Below are positions 8,206 through 16,794 of a stretch of DNA of 64,000 bases, piece by piece. Below the pieces are notes generated by a model. That model searched no databases. It saw only the letters and a program-made list of their open reading frames with translations, and had not been told where the DNA came from. Source of the stretch: Streptomyces umbrinus (lineage in GTDB: Bacteria > Actinomycetota > Actinomycetes > Streptomycetales > Streptomycetaceae); assembly GCF_030817415.1 (NCBI RefSeq), contig NZ_JAUSZI010000002.1, forward strand, positions 8,680,001-8,744,000. Reading direction: 5' to 3'. Within the stretch, counting starts at the first letter, position 1; each line of letters begins with the position of its first letter. The position numbers and the translations under genes were made by a program.

Positions 8206-9813
8206 ATGGCACAGCCTCAGAGCGGTCCTGGTACGAGTCGGCGTTCGTTCCTGCGCAAGGTGGGCCTCACCGGCGGCGCGGGCACGATGTTCGCCACCAT
8301 GGGGGCCCTCGGCCTCGCCCCCACGGCCCAGGCCGCCCAGCGCGAACTGCCCTTCCACGCCCCGAAGCCGAGCGACTTCACGCTCAGCGGGCGCGGCGCG
8401 GCCAAGGTGGTGGTCGTCGGCGGCGGCATCGCCGGCCTCACGACCGCGTACGAACTCGGCAAGGCGGGCTACGACTGTACGGTCCTGGAGGCCAGAGACC
8501 GCACCGGTGGCCGCAACTTCACGGTCCGGGGCGGCGACACCACCACCGACCTGTTCGGCAACAGGCAGACGGCCCGCTTCGGCGACGGGCAGTACATGAA
8601 CGCGGGCCCGGCCCGTCTGCCCCAGTGGATGGTCACTCTTGACTACTGCCGCGAACTCGGCGTCCCGGTCGAGGTGTTCACCAACGTCAACGCGGACGCG
8701 TACCTCTTCAACGAGTCGGCCGGCATGACCGAGCCGATGCGGTACCGAACGGCGAAGGGCGATGTCTACGGGTACGTCTCGGAGTTGCTCGCCAAGGCCA
8801 CGGACACGGGTGCCCTCGACGCGGAACTGACCGCCACCGACCGGGAGAGGCTCGTCGAGTTCCTCAAGGACTTCGGCGACCTGGGAGACACGCTGGACTA
8901 CACGGGTGGCGAGCGCCGCGGATACGACGTCGTCCCCGCGGCGGCGGGCACCCCCGGTGTGCTCCTCGGCGACGTCCCGTCCGCCTCCGAGGTGTTCGCG
9001 AGCGGCGTCGGCCGTTACTTCTCCTTCGAGTTCGGCTTCGACCAGGCGATGCTGATGTTCCAGCCGGTGGGCGGCATGGACCGGATACCGCGCGCCCTGA
9101 CGAGGGCGATCGGGGGCCATCGCATTCGCACGGGGGCCGTCGTTTCGAAGATCACCGACAAGGGGAGCGGCGTCACCGTCACGTACACCCAGGGCGGCCG
9201 GACCAGGAGCATCGACGCCGACTACTGCGTCGGCGCGCTGCCGCCCAACATCCTCGCCAAGATCCCGCACAATCTCGGCTCAGGCGTACAGACCGCGCTG
9301 GAGGCGATCACCCCGTCGTCCGCGGGCAAGATCGGCCTGGAGTACCGCTCCCGCTGGTGGGAGCTCGACCACCGGATCTACGGCGGCATCACCGAGACCG
9401 ACCAGGACGTCACCCACATCTGGCACCCGTCCCACGGCTTCCACGGCGAACGCGGCGTCATGATCGGCTACTACAACTACGGAGCCGACGCGGACGCGTA
9501 CGCGAAGCTCACACCCAGGCAGCGCGAGACGCGTGCGGTCGCCGCGGGCGTGAAGATCTACGGAGCGAAGTACCGCACCGAACTGGCGTCCTCCTTCTCC
9601 CACCACTGGCGCCAGACGCCCCATTTGGAGGCCGCCTGGCACACCACCACCGGCGGCCCCGACCACGCCCGCTACAAGCCGCTCAACGAGCCCACAGGAC
9701 GCGTCTACTTCGCCGGCGACTGGCTCAGCTACACGGACGCCTGGCAGCACGGAGCGTTCACGTCCGCCCGCAAGGCGGTCACCGCGCTCCACGCGCGCGT
9801 GCTGGCGGCGTAG
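8206..9813 (+). CDS. Tat-exported flavin amine oxidase (L-amino-acid oxidase type)
   Basis: A 535-residue protein. A twin-arginine signal (SRRSFLRK, residues 11-18) and hydrophobic core end near AQA at about residue 43, so the folded, FAD-loaded enzyme is probably exported. The dinucleotide-binding motif VVVVGGGIAGLTTAYELGK starts near residue 68, followed by EARDRTGGR; the C-terminal FAD block GRVYFAGDWLSYTDAWQHGA closes the fold. The family oxidises amines or L-amino acids to imino acids and hydrogen peroxide. Substrate cannot be read from sequence. ATG 8206 is preceded by AAGGGGAG. It stands alone between rpsA and the PAC2 gene. Confidence 0.9.
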   Translation: MAQPQSGPGTSRRSFLRKVGLTGGAGTMFATMGALGLAPTAQAAQRELPFHAPKPSDFTLSGRGAAKVVVVGGGIAGLTTAYELGKAGYDCTVLEARDRTGGRNFTVRGGDTTTDLFGNRQTARFGDGQYMNAGPARLPQWMVTLDYCRELGVPVEVFTNVNADAYLFNESAGMTEPMRYRTAKGDVYGYVSELLAKATDTGALDAELTATDRERLVEFLKDFGDLGDTLDYTGGERRGYDVVPAAAGTPGVLLGDVPSASEVFASGVGRYFSFEFGFDQAMLMFQPVGGMDRIPRALTRAIGGHRIRTGAVVSKITDKGSGVTVTYTQGGRTRSIDADYCVGALPPNILAKIPHNLGSGVQTALEAITPSSAGKIGLEYRSRWWELDHRIYGGITETDQDVTHIWHPSHGFHGERGVMIGYYNYGADADAYAKLTPRQRETRAVAAGVKIYGAKYRTELASSFSHHWRQTPHLEAAWHTTTGGPDHARYKPLNEPTGRVYFAGDWLSYTDAWQHGAFTSARKAVTALHARVLAA

Positions 9814-9968
9814 CGCCGGCAATGGTGTTGTCATGGCGTCTTGCACTGTCATGGCGAGGTCAAGGCGCATGAGAAGCCGGTAAAAGGGGGCAGCGAACGG
9901 GCGTGGGCGGGGAATGCTCGTGTCCCGGTCCGCGTTGTGGAGTACGAACACGAGGAGGAGCGGTCACT

Positions 9969-10907
9969 GTGCTTGATCCGCAGGGTTTGTACGCATGGGA
10001 GCCGAAGGGCCTGGCTGTCGTCGACATGGCGCTCGCCCAGGAGTCGGCCGGTCTTGTCATGCTCTACCACTTCGACGGATACATCGACGCGGGCGAGACC
10101 GGCGACCAGATCGTCGACCGGCTGCTCGACTCGCTGCCCCACCAGGTCGTGGCCCGCTTCGACCACGACAGGCTCGTGGACTACCGCGCCCGGCGCCCGC
10201 TCCTGACGTTCAGGAGCGACCGCTGGGCCGACTACGAGGAGCCCACGCTGGACGTGCGGCTCGTCCAGGACGCCACCGGCGCGCCGTTCCTGCTGCTCTC
10301 CGGTCCCGAGCCGGACGTCGAGTGGGAGCGCTTCGCCGTGGCCGTCCAGCAGATCGTCGAGCGCCTGGGCGTGCGCCTGTCCGTGAACTTCCACGGCATT
10401 CCCATGGGCGTACCGCACACGCGCCCCGTGGGCCTCACACCGCACGGCAACCGCACGGATCTCGTCCCGGGCCATCGCAGCCCCTTCGACGAGGCCCAGG
10501 TCCCCGGCAGCGCCGAGTCGCTGGTCGAGTACCGCCTGATGCAGGCCGGACACGACATCCTGGGCGTCGCCGCCCACGTGCCGCACTACATCGCCCGCTC
10601 TCCGTACCCGGACGCGGCACTGACCGTCATGGAGGCCATCACGGCGGCCACCGGTCTGGTCCTGCCCGGGATCGCGCACGCCCTGCGCACCGAGGCGCAC
10701 CGCACGCAGACCGAGATCGACCGGCAGATCCAGGAGGGCGACGAGGAACTGGTCGCGCTCGTCCAGGGACTTGAGCACCAGTACGACGCGGCCGCGGGCG
10801 CCGAGACGCGGGGCAACATGATGGCCGAGCCGGTGGAGATTCCGTCTGCGGACGAGATCGGGCTGGAGTTTGAGAAGTTCCTGGCGGAGCGGGAGGGCGA
10901 CGCGTAG
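9969..10907 (+). CDS. PAC2 family protein
   Basis: A 312-residue protein with the PAC2 (proteasome assembly chaperone-like) fold: [20 protein letters not shown] and [16 protein letters not shown] near the N-terminus and a helical C-terminal tail ending [11 protein letters not shown]. Actinobacteria carry proteasomes, and PAC2 proteins are often presumed to be related chaperones, but no role has been shown for this subgroup to my knowledge. GTG 9969 is the best start, with GAGGAGGAG 8 bases upstream; the frame extends further up without a good site. Confidence 0.88.
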   Translation: MLDPQGLYAWEPKGLAVVDMALAQESAGLVMLYHFDGYIDAGETGDQIVDRLLDSLPHQVVARFDHDRLVDYRARRPLLTFRSDRWADYEEPTLDVRLVQDATGAPFLLLSGPEPDVEWERFAVAVQQIVERLGVRLSVNFHGIPMGVPHTRPVGLTPHGNRTDLVPGHRSPFDEAQVPGSAESLVEYRLMQAGHDILGVAAHVPHYIARSPYPDAALTVMEAITAATGLVLPGIAHALRTEAHRTQTEIDRQIQEGDEELVALVQGLEHQYDAAAGAETRGNMMAEPVEIPSADEIGLEFEKFLAEREGDA

Positions 10908-10933
10908 CGCTTCGCTGGCGGGCTCGTATTTTG

Positions 10934-10987
10934 GCTGCGGGTGCGTTGTGGCTGGGCGCGCAGTTCCCCGCGCCCCTTCGGGGGCGC
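10934..10987 (-). repeat. Dispersed intergenic repeat family 1, copy B
   Basis: GCGCAGTTCCCCGCGCCCC with the hairpin arm after it, in reverse orientation to copy A. It lies between the PAC2 gene and coaE and could act as a terminator-like hairpin. Confidence 0.8.
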
Positions 10988-11039
10988 CGCCGGAGCCCCC
11001 GAAGGGGCCGTGGCGGTGGCGGGGCCTAAGCTCTTGGGC

Positions 11040-11648
11040 ATGCTGAAGGTTGGTCTGACCGGTGGGATCGGGGCCGGCAAGAGTGAGGTGTCGCGGCTGC
11101 TCGTGGAGCATGGCGCCGTACTGATCGATGCCGACAGGATCGCGCGGGAGGTCGTGGCGCCGGGCACCGAGGGGCTCGGGGCGGTCGTCGATGCCTTCGG
11201 CGAGGGCGTGCTCGCCGAGGACGGCAGTCTGGACCGGCCCAGGCTCGGGTCGATCGTCTTCGCGGACGCCGAGAAGCTCGCCGTGCTGAACTCGATCGTG
11301 CACCCCCTGGTGGGTGCCCGCTCCCACGAGCTCGAAGCGGCCGCCGCGGAGGACTCCGTGGTCGTGCACGACGTTCCCCTGCTCGCCGAGAACGGCCTCG
11401 CACCGCTCTACGACCTCGTGATCGTCGTCGACGCGAGCCCCGAGACCCAGCTCGACCGGCTCGTACGGCTGCGTGGCATGACCGAGGAGGACGCCCGCGC
11501 CCGCATGGCCGCCCAGGCCACGCGCGACAAGCGCCTGGAGATCGCGGACGTCGTCATCGACAACGACGTACCACTCGAAGCCCTGGAGCGGCGCGTACGG
11601 GACGTGTGGGCGGATCTGGTCCGGCGGGCCGGGGCGGCCTCGGAATAG
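11040..11648 (+). CDS. coaE: Dephospho-CoA kinase
   Basis: A 202-residue P-loop kinase that catalyses the last step of coenzyme A synthesis (3'-phosphorylation of dephospho-CoA). Walker A GGIGAGKS is at residues 8-15, followed by DADRIAREV (CoA domain). HDVPLLAEN and the lid region [20 protein letters not shown] are typical. ATG 11040 gives the standard MLKVGLTGG start. Some actinobacteria have a C-terminal fusion domain; it is absent here. Confidence 0.96.
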   Translation: MLKVGLTGGIGAGKSEVSRLLVEHGAVLIDADRIAREVVAPGTEGLGAVVDAFGEGVLAEDGSLDRPRLGSIVFADAEKLAVLNSIVHPLVGARSHELEAAAAEDSVVVHDVPLLAENGLAPLYDLVIVVDASPETQLDRLVRLRGMTEEDARARMAAQATRDKRLEIADVVIDNDVPLEALERRVRDVWADLVRRAGAASE

Positions 11649-11697
11649 TGGGCCCCTCGGGGGCGTTGACTCCCTGCAGTGAGGGAAGGACTCTGCC

Positions 11698-12078
11698 GTG
11701 CCCGAGACCAGCGGATTCACCGGACGTACTCCGGAGACGCATGTCATCGACTTCCGTGCCGCCGAGCAGTTGCTGGCCGCGCGGGATCCGCGGGGTGCGG
11801 TGAAGCTGCTGGACCGAGTCATCGCCGCACATCCCGAGAACACCGCGGCCCGGCTGCTGCGCGCGCGTGCCTTCTTCGCGGCGGCGCAACTGCGGCCCGC
11901 CGAGCTGGAGTTCACCATCGTGCTGGAGCGCGAGCCGGACAACGCGTTCGCGCACTTCGCGCTCGCCCGCACCTATGAGCGCTCCGGCCGCTCCGACCAG
12001 GCCCTGCGCCACTTCAGGCTCGCGGCGGCGCTGGACCCGCAGCCGGAGTATCTGGCCGCGGCGCGCTTCGACTCCTGA
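11698..12078 (+). CDS. Small tetratricopeptide-repeat protein
   Basis: A 126-residue soluble protein composed largely of TPR helices: residues about 18-50 (AAEQLLAARDPRGAVKLLD..), 52-84 and 86-118 (NAFAHFALARTYERSGRSDQ). TPR units mediate protein-protein contacts; partners are unknown. GTG 11698 is preceded by GAGGGAAGGA. It follows coaE by 49 bases in the same direction and may be transcribed with it. Confidence 0.85.
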   Translation: MPETSGFTGRTPETHVIDFRAAEQLLAARDPRGAVKLLDRVIAAHPENTAARLLRARAFFAAAQLRPAELEFTIVLEREPDNAFAHFALARTYERSGRSDQALRHFRLAAALDPQPEYLAAARFDS

Positions 12079-12123
12079 CACGAGGCCAGTGGCTCTGAGA
12101 GTCAGGGCGGTGAAGCGCGCGCC

Positions 12124-12387
12124 CTACAGGCGGTGTTCCGGGGGTCGGTACGGCGGGATGTCGGGTCCGGGCTGGTAGTGGGGTCCCTGGCGGATGTGCC
12201 TGAGAACCATCGCCAGGTCGACGGTGACGATCAGCCACAGCACTCCGCAGGCGATCGCCCAGCCCGGCCGCCCGGCGAGGGCGAAAGCGGCCGTCCCCGC
12301 GATCGCCCAGACAAGGCCCCACACACTGAGCCACAGGCGTGCTCTCAGCGCACTGCGCGCAGTCGACGGTTCACTACCCGTACGCAT
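12124..12387 (-). CDS. DUF6343-like small membrane protein
   Basis: An 87-residue protein with two predicted membrane helices (LWLSVWGLVWAIAGTAAFAL and WAIACGVLWLIVTVDLAMVL) and a conserved-looking tail, RHIRQGPHYQPG and PPYRP. I recall this pattern as DUF6343, common in Streptomyces and uncharacterised. ATG 12387 is chosen because MRTGSEP.TARSAL is the usual start. Its promoter region is shared with the divergent acyltransferase gene. Confidence 0.7.
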   Translation of the reverse strand: MRTGSEPSTARSALRARLWLSVWGLVWAIAGTAAFALAGRPGWAIACGVLWLIVTVDLAMVLRHIRQGPHYQPGPDIPPYRPPEHRL

Positions 12388-12464
12388 CCGGACCACTACT
12401 CCTACCGGGAAACGTACTCTTCGTGGTGCACGTTCACCAAGAGGCGGACGAACGGGGAGCAACT

Positions 12465-13460
12465 GTGCTGGTGGAGGAGCTGCGGGCGGACGAGAGGCTC
12501 GCCGGATGGCTGAGGGACCTGGAGAGCGAGGGCGAGCCCGGCGGTCCACGGGCGGAGGACGTCCTGCCGGACGCGATCGCGCTGCCGGACGTCCTGCTCG
12601 ACCTGTCGGTGCCGCACGAGTACGTCAACGAACTCGTCGCACTGCGCGGCCTGGTGGTGGCGGACCCGGAGGCGATGACGCTGCTGCGGCGGTGCGTCGC
12701 CCGGTTCGTACGCGGCATGGGGGAGATCGGCAAGGGGTGGGAGCCGCCCGCGTTCCCGGAGTCCACCGGAGCGCTCGGGCGCACCTTCCATGTGTTCGTC
12801 TTCATCGCCGCGCTGCCCTATGTGCGCGCCTATCACCTGCAGCGAGGCGTTCCGGCGGACGTGTCCCGGCGTACGCTCGCCGACCTGGGCCGGCACATGG
12901 CCGTGCACCGGCGACGCGTCGGCACCAGCGGGCTGCTGGTGCCCTGGTGGATCGGGCTGCACTTCCACGGGGAGCTGTACCAGCTGGGGCGGCTGCAGTT
13001 CCAGCGCGCGCGGCTCGGCGGCCACACGGGGGAGGCAGCCGCGGCCGCAGGACTCGACACCGGCCCCGGCGACCTCTGTCTGAGCGTGCACATCGCCGAT
13101 TTCCGGGGACCCCTGTCACCGGAGGCCTGCGACCAGTCGCTGGTCCTGGCCCGGGAGTTCTTCGCCCGCCACTACCCGGACGAGAGCTACGCGGTGGCGG
13201 AGTGCCACTCCTGGCTGCTCGACCCGCAGTTGAAGCGGTACCTTCCGGCGGACTCCAACATCGTGAGTTTCCAGGACCGGTTCCAGGTCGCCTACGAGGA
13301 GACGAAGGCGGACGACAAGGGTCCCGTGGGATTCGTCTTCGGCGATCCGGAGCTGCCGGTGGAGGAGTTGCCGCGGCGGACCAGGATCGAGCGGGCGGTC
13401 GTGGACCATCTGCGGGCGGGCGGTCACTGGTACGGCGGGCATGGCTGGTTCGCGTGGTGA
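12465..13460 (+). CDS. GNAT-like acyltransferase domain protein
   Basis: A 331-residue protein resembling the two-part acyltransferase-domain proteins of actinobacteria (an N-terminal NAT-like helical domain and a GNAT-like C-terminal domain). Visible blocks are GLLVPWWIGLHFHGELYQLGRLQF, divided by AGLDTG, then the C-terminal VAECHSWLLDPQLKRYLP. Substrate is unknown; I assign family only. GTG 12465 with GGGGAG upstream is preferred to earlier in-frame codons. Divergent from the DUF6343 gene with 77 bases between starts. Confidence 0.72.
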   Translation: MLVEELRADERLAGWLRDLESEGEPGGPRAEDVLPDAIALPDVLLDLSVPHEYVNELVALRGLVVADPEAMTLLRRCVARFVRGMGEIGKGWEPPAFPESTGALGRTFHVFVFIAALPYVRAYHLQRGVPADVSRRTLADLGRHMAVHRRRVGTSGLLVPWWIGLHFHGELYQLGRLQFQRARLGGHTGEAAAAAGLDTGPGDLCLSVHIADFRGPLSPEACDQSLVLAREFFARHYPDESYAVAECHSWLLDPQLKRYLPADSNIVSFQDRFQVAYEETKADDKGPVGFVFGDPELPVEELPRRTRIERAVVDHLRAGGHWYGGHGWFAW

Positions 13461-13595
13461 CCGAAAGTTTTGTGACCAGCTGACGTCATTGGCGGTCAAC
13501 TACCGGTCAGTTCCTGGCCAGTTCGCGGTGTCACTCGAACGGGTGGTGTGGGCGGTGGTGGGAACGGGGCGGCGGGCACGGGCCGTTGGGCTGGT

Positions 13596-14327
13596 ATGAC
13601 GATCGAGATGCGTGAGGGATACGAGGGGACAGGACCCGGCGCCATCACGCCGGACGGCTGCGCGGTGGAGCTGTACTCGCGGCTGTCCGTCGGGGACGAG
13701 CCGGACATCATCGCCGGAGCCGTGCCGGCGGGGGCGCACATTCTCGAACTGGGCAGCGGTGTGGGGCGTATGACCCACCCGCTCCTGGAGCGGGGCTTCA
13801 CGGTGACGGCCGTGGACGAGTCGGCCGAGATGCTGGAGCGGGTGCGTGGGGCGCGCACGATATGCAGCCCCATCGAGACGCTCGGCCTGGCGGGGGAGAA
13901 GTTCGACGTGGTGATGCTCGCCTCGTTCCTCGTGCACAACGGAGACGACGAGGTGCGGCGCGGGATGCTCGACGCCTGCCGGAGCCATGTCGCGGACGAC
14001 GGGTGCGTGCTGATCCAGCGCGAGGGGGAGGACTACCACACGAATCTGCCGCGCGAGCGAAGCGAGATGGGGGTCCCCCCGGCCGGAGGCTGGGGGAGGC
14101 AGGATCCGAGCGGGTTCACCATCCGGATGCTCTCGGCGGAGCCGGTCGGGAACGGGGTCAACTCGGTGCGGGCGGAGTATGTGTTCCCGGACGCGGTGTG
14201 GACGCAGACGTTCCTCGCCCGGCCGCTCACGAAGGAGGCGTTCGAGGAGGCGCTGGGGGAGTCGGGGCTGAAGGTCGACCGGTATCTGACGGATGACCGG
14301 GTGTGGGTTCGGGCGGTACCGGCGTGA
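13596..14327 (+). CDS. Class I SAM-dependent methyltransferase with in-frame repeat
   Basis: A 243-residue methyltransferase. SAM-binding motif I ILELGSGVGRMT is at residues 49-60, motif II VTAVDESAEML follows, and FDVVMLASFLVH is the post-motif strand. Residues about 152-168 (ERSEMGVPPAGG and flanks) are encoded by dispersed repeat family 2, inserted without breaking the frame into what is normally a short loop before the beta-hairpin region. Start ATG 13596. Substrate unknown. An 8-bp tandem repeat array follows the stop. Confidence 0.85.
   Translation: MTIEMREGYEGTGPGAITPDGCAVELYSRLSVGDEPDIIAGAVPAGAHILELGSGVGRMTHPLLERGFTVTAVDESAEMLERVRGARTICSPIETLGLAGEKFDVVMLASFLVHNGDDEVRRGMLDACRSHVADDGCVLIQREGEDYHTNLPRERSEMGVPPAGGWGRQDPSGFTIRMLSAEPVGNGVNSVRAEYVFPDAVWTQTFLARPLTKEAFEEALGESGLKVDRYLTDDRVWVRAVPA
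14051..14099 (+). repeat. Dispersed repeat family 2, copy 2 (inside methyltransferase)
   Basis: GCGAGCGAAGCGAGATGGGG followed by GTCCCCCCGGCC and GGAGGCTGGGGGAG. It is nearly the same as the reverse complement of 5157-5205. It lies within a coding region and adds about 17 residues. Confidence 0.8.
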
Positions 14328-14336
14328 TGGCTTGAC

Positions 14337-14403
14337 GGCCCGTTGGCCCGTTGGCCCGTTGGCCCGTTGGCCTGCCGGTGTGCCGGTGTGCCGGTGTGCC
14401 GGT
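14337..14403. repeat. Two adjoining 8-bp tandem repeats
   Basis: GGCCCGTT is repeated about 4.5 times (14337-14372), followed at once by TGCCGGTG repeated about 3.9 times (14373-14403). They sit in the 209-base gap between the methyltransferase and the DoxX gene. Confidence 0.9.
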
Positions 14404-14536
14404 CTGAAGGGCGAAGTCCCCTTGCGGGGAAACGAATTCCGGGGCAATGAATTCCTCGTGCGGCGATGAGTTTCGGACACCGGTCCGGTCTTCCTCTGTG
14501 ACAGCAACGCGCACCGCTTCACACAGGGAGATCCCC

Positions 14537-14995
14537 ATGTCCGAGACCACCGCTTCCGTCACTTCCGGCACCGGCACCGGCACCGTCATCGCCGAGTCCG
14601 CGACCGCCCGTGGCCGTCGTGCCCGCCTCGCCCTGCGGGGACTTCAGGTGCTGCTCGCTCTCTTCTACGCGTTCGCGAGCGCGCTGCCCAAGCTCATCGC
14701 GCACCCCTCGGCGGTCGAGGTGTTCGACGAGATGGGCTGGGGCAGCGCGGGGATGTACAGCATCGGCGCGCTCGAACTGGCCGGTGCCGTCGCGCTGTTG
14801 ATCCCGGTGCTCTCGTCGGTGGCGGCCGTGTCGCTGGGCGCGCTGATGGTGGGCGCGTTCATCACCCAGATCACCGTCTTCGGAGGGGAGAACGCGGCTA
14901 CCCCGCTCATCCTGATACTTCCGCTGGCACTCATAGCCTGGGCCCGGCGAAGGGACGCGGCCGAGCTGCCGAGGCTGATCGGCGGGCGCTCCTGA
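14537..14995 (+). CDS. DoxX family membrane protein
   Basis: A 152-residue protein with four hydrophobic helices: LQVLLALFYAFASALPKLI, MYSIGALELAGAVALLIPVL, VAAVSLGALMVGAFITQITV and ATPLILILPLALIAWARR. The FYAFASALPKL pattern in helix 1 is typical of DoxX/DoxD-like proteins, some of which take part in quinone-linked redox homeostasis. ATG 14537 has AGGGAG upstream. Repeat family 1 copy C starts directly after the stop and offers a hairpin. Confidence 0.85.
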   Translation: MSETTASVTSGTGTGTVIAESATARGRRARLALRGLQVLLALFYAFASALPKLIAHPSAVEVFDEMGWGSAGMYSIGALELAGAVALLIPVLSSVAAVSLGALMVGAFITQITVFGGENAATPLILILPLALIAWARRRDAAELPRLIGGRS

Positions 14996-15048
14996 GCGCC
15001 CCCATAGGGGCGCGGGGAACTGCGCGACCAGCCACGGACGGCCCGCAC
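14996..15048 (+). repeat. Dispersed intergenic repeat family 1, copy C
   Basis: The hairpin GCGCCCC-CATA-GGGGCGC begins at the base after the DoxX stop codon, followed by GGGGAACTGCGCGACCAGCC and ACGGACGGCCCGCAC. It is placed to act as the terminator of the DoxX gene. Confidence 0.88.
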
Positions 15049-15094
15049 CCGGCGTACTAGCTCTCCCAGCGCACTCGCCCTCCCACTGCCAAGG

Positions 15095-15589
15095 TCAAGA
15101 CTCAGGGGTGCCGGGGCCGCCATCAGGCGCCCCAAGCCCCCGCAAACGCTCCAGCTCGCGCCGATCCCGCTTGGTGGGCCGTCCCGCACCCCGATCGCGC
15201 ACCCCCGCCGGAGCGACGGCCTCGCGAGGCGGAGGCGGCGGACTGTTGTCCACAAGGCACTCGGCGGCGACAGCCGCCCCCACTCGCTTGCGGATCACAC
15301 GCTTCACGACGACCACCCGCTCCCGGCCGTCGTGCCGCAACCGGACCTCGTCACCGACACGGACGGTGTGCGCGGGCTTGACGCGTTCGCCGTTCACCCG
15401 GACATGACCTCCGCGGCAGGCGGCGGCACCCGTCGAACGGGTCTTCACAAGGCGCACGGACCAGATCCAGCTGTCGACGCGCACGGTCTCACCGCTCGCC
15501 GGCGCGGCCGCCTTCGCGTCGGCCACGGCGGCGTCGGAGCCACCCGCGCCGGTCCCGTCCTTGCCGTTCCCATGAGTCCCTGAAGCCAT
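15095..15589 (-). CDS. S4-domain RNA-binding protein (Hsp15-like)
   Basis: A 164-residue protein with one S4 domain at residues about 36-82: VRVDSWIWSVRLVKTRS, HVRVNGERVKPAHTVRVGD. A basic C-terminal tail (GRPTKRDRRELERLRG) is typical of Hsp15/HslR-type proteins, which in E. coli bind stalled 50S subunits carrying nascent chains. The N-terminal 35 residues are low-complexity Gly/Ala/Asp. Convergent with the DoxX gene and divergent from the uracil-DNA glycosylase gene. Confidence 0.88.
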   Translation of the reverse strand: MASGTHGNGKDGTGAGGSDAAVADAKAAAPASGETVRVDSWIWSVRLVKTRSTGAAACRGGHVRVNGERVKPAHTVRVGDEVRLRHDGRERVVVVKRVIRKRVGAAVAAECLVDNSPPPPPREAVAPAGVRDRGAGRPTKRDRRELERLRGLGAPDGGPGTPES

Positions 15590-15655
15590 GGTCCGACCTT
15601 AGTCCTCGACGGACGGGCAGTCGGAACCGTTTTCCGCCGGGCATACCGTGGGGGT

Positions 15656-16390
15656 ATGGAGCAGGAGCGCGGCCTGGCCGAGCTGACCGAACTGGACGAG
15701 CGCATCGCCGGGTGCCGGGCGTGCCCGCGGCTGGTCGACTGGCGGGAGGAGGTGGCCCGGACGAAACGGGCCGCCTTCGCGGACTGGACGTACTGGGGCC
15801 GCCCGGTGCCGGGTTTCGGGCCGCCGGACGCCTCGCTGCTGGTGGTCGGACTCGCGCCCGCGGCACACGGTGGGAACCGGACCGGGCGGATGTTCACGGG
15901 AGACAGGTCCGGGGACGTGCTGTACGCGGCGCTGCACGATGTGGGCCTGGCGTCCCAGCCCACCTCCGTGAGCAGCGACGACGGGCTGGCCCTGCACGGC
16001 GTACGCGTCACCTCGCCCGTGCACTGCGCGCCGCCCGCCAACAAGCCGACGCCGGAGGAGCGGGACACCTGCCGGCCCTGGCTGGTGAGCGAGCTGCGGC
16101 TGCTCAGGCCCACCCTCCGCGCGGTCGTCGTGCTCGGTGCCTTCGGCTGGCAGGCCGCGCTGCCCGCGTTCGCCGAGGCGGGATGGACGATGCCCCGGCC
16201 CCGGCCGGCCTTCGCCCACGGGGCACGGGTCACGCTGGACGGACCCGACCGGCCGCTGGAGCTCTTCGGCTGCTTCCACGTCAGCCAGCGCAACACCTTC
16301 ACGGGGCGGCTCACCCCCGAGATGCTGCGAGACGTGCTGCGCACGGCGGCGAAGGCGGCGGACCTGCCGACCCGACCGTACGAGGGCTAG
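15656..16390 (+). CDS. Uracil-DNA glycosylase, family 5 (UdgB)
   Basis: A 244-residue base-excision repair enzyme. The family motif GLAPAAHGGNRTGRMF is at residues 65-80; family 5 lacks the usual polar catalytic residue in this motif, as here. Four cysteines suited to a [4Fe-4S] cluster are visible at C20, C23, C124 and C139. The C-terminal CFHVSQRNTFTGR matches the family's HPSP..N-like motif. ATG 15656. Its 3' end overlaps the end of the convergent [2Fe-2S] gene by 4 bases. Confidence 0.92.
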   Translation: MEQERGLAELTELDERIAGCRACPRLVDWREEVARTKRAAFADWTYWGRPVPGFGPPDASLLVVGLAPAAHGGNRTGRMFTGDRSGDVLYAALHDVGLASQPTSVSSDDGLALHGVRVTSPVHCAPPANKPTPEERDTCRPWLVSELRLLRPTLRAVVVLGAFGWQAALPAFAEAGWTMPRPRPAFAHGARVTLDGPDRPLELFGCFHVSQRNTFTGRLTPEMLRDVLRTAAKAADLPTRPYEG

Positions 16391-16794
16391 CGTCGCGCCC
16401 GGTCCCGTTCGCCCGCCGACTGTACGAACTGCAGCTCAAGGGTGGCCGGGGGAGGGGCGATACCCGGGCCGCCCGCCTGCGCCCAGCGGAGTATCTCGTC
16501 GGTGCAGTCGTCGCCCATCGACCAGCCGATCCAGACGGGCCGGCCGCCTCGCCTGCGGCCCTCGCCCGACGGCTGTACGACGATGATGTTGGCTTGATCG
16601 CACGGGCCGAGGCAGTCCGTCGTACTGACCGCGAGGCGCCCGCCGGAGGCCTCGGCCGCGGCGCGCAGCCGGTCCAACTGCCATTCGTGGTCGTAGCCCG
16701 GATACTTGCGCGCGTCGCCGCAGCAGCAGCCGCGGCAGACGACGAGCGTGCAGGGACGGGTCCTCGCGGCACCGACAGCCGTACGGACGGTCAC
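16387..16794 (-). CDS. (2Fe-2S) ferredoxin-domain protein
   Basis: A 135-residue protein resembling thioredoxin-fold [2Fe-2S] ferredoxins. Cysteines occur at positions 15, 20 and 23-25 (VVCRGCCCGDARK) and again in STTDCLGPCDQANII. The central VWIGWSMGD block is typical of this actinobacterial group. The GTG start (16792-16794) overlaps the TGA stop of the upstream gntR frame (16791-16793), a GTGA overlap that implies translational coupling. Because gntR is frameshifted, coupling may be weakened here. Confidence 0.85.
   Translation of the reverse strand: MTVRTAVGAARTRPCTLVVCRGCCCGDARKYPGYDHEWQLDRLRAAAEASGGRLAVSTTDCLGPCDQANIIVVQPSGEGRRRGGRPVWIGWSMGDDCTDEILRWAQAGGPGIAPPPATLELQFVQSAGERDRARR

Noticed and set aside
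14991..15060. Mobile insertion sequence at the family 1 repeat
   Set aside because: About 53 bases, no transposase, no clear target duplication; treated as a dispersed non-coding repeat.
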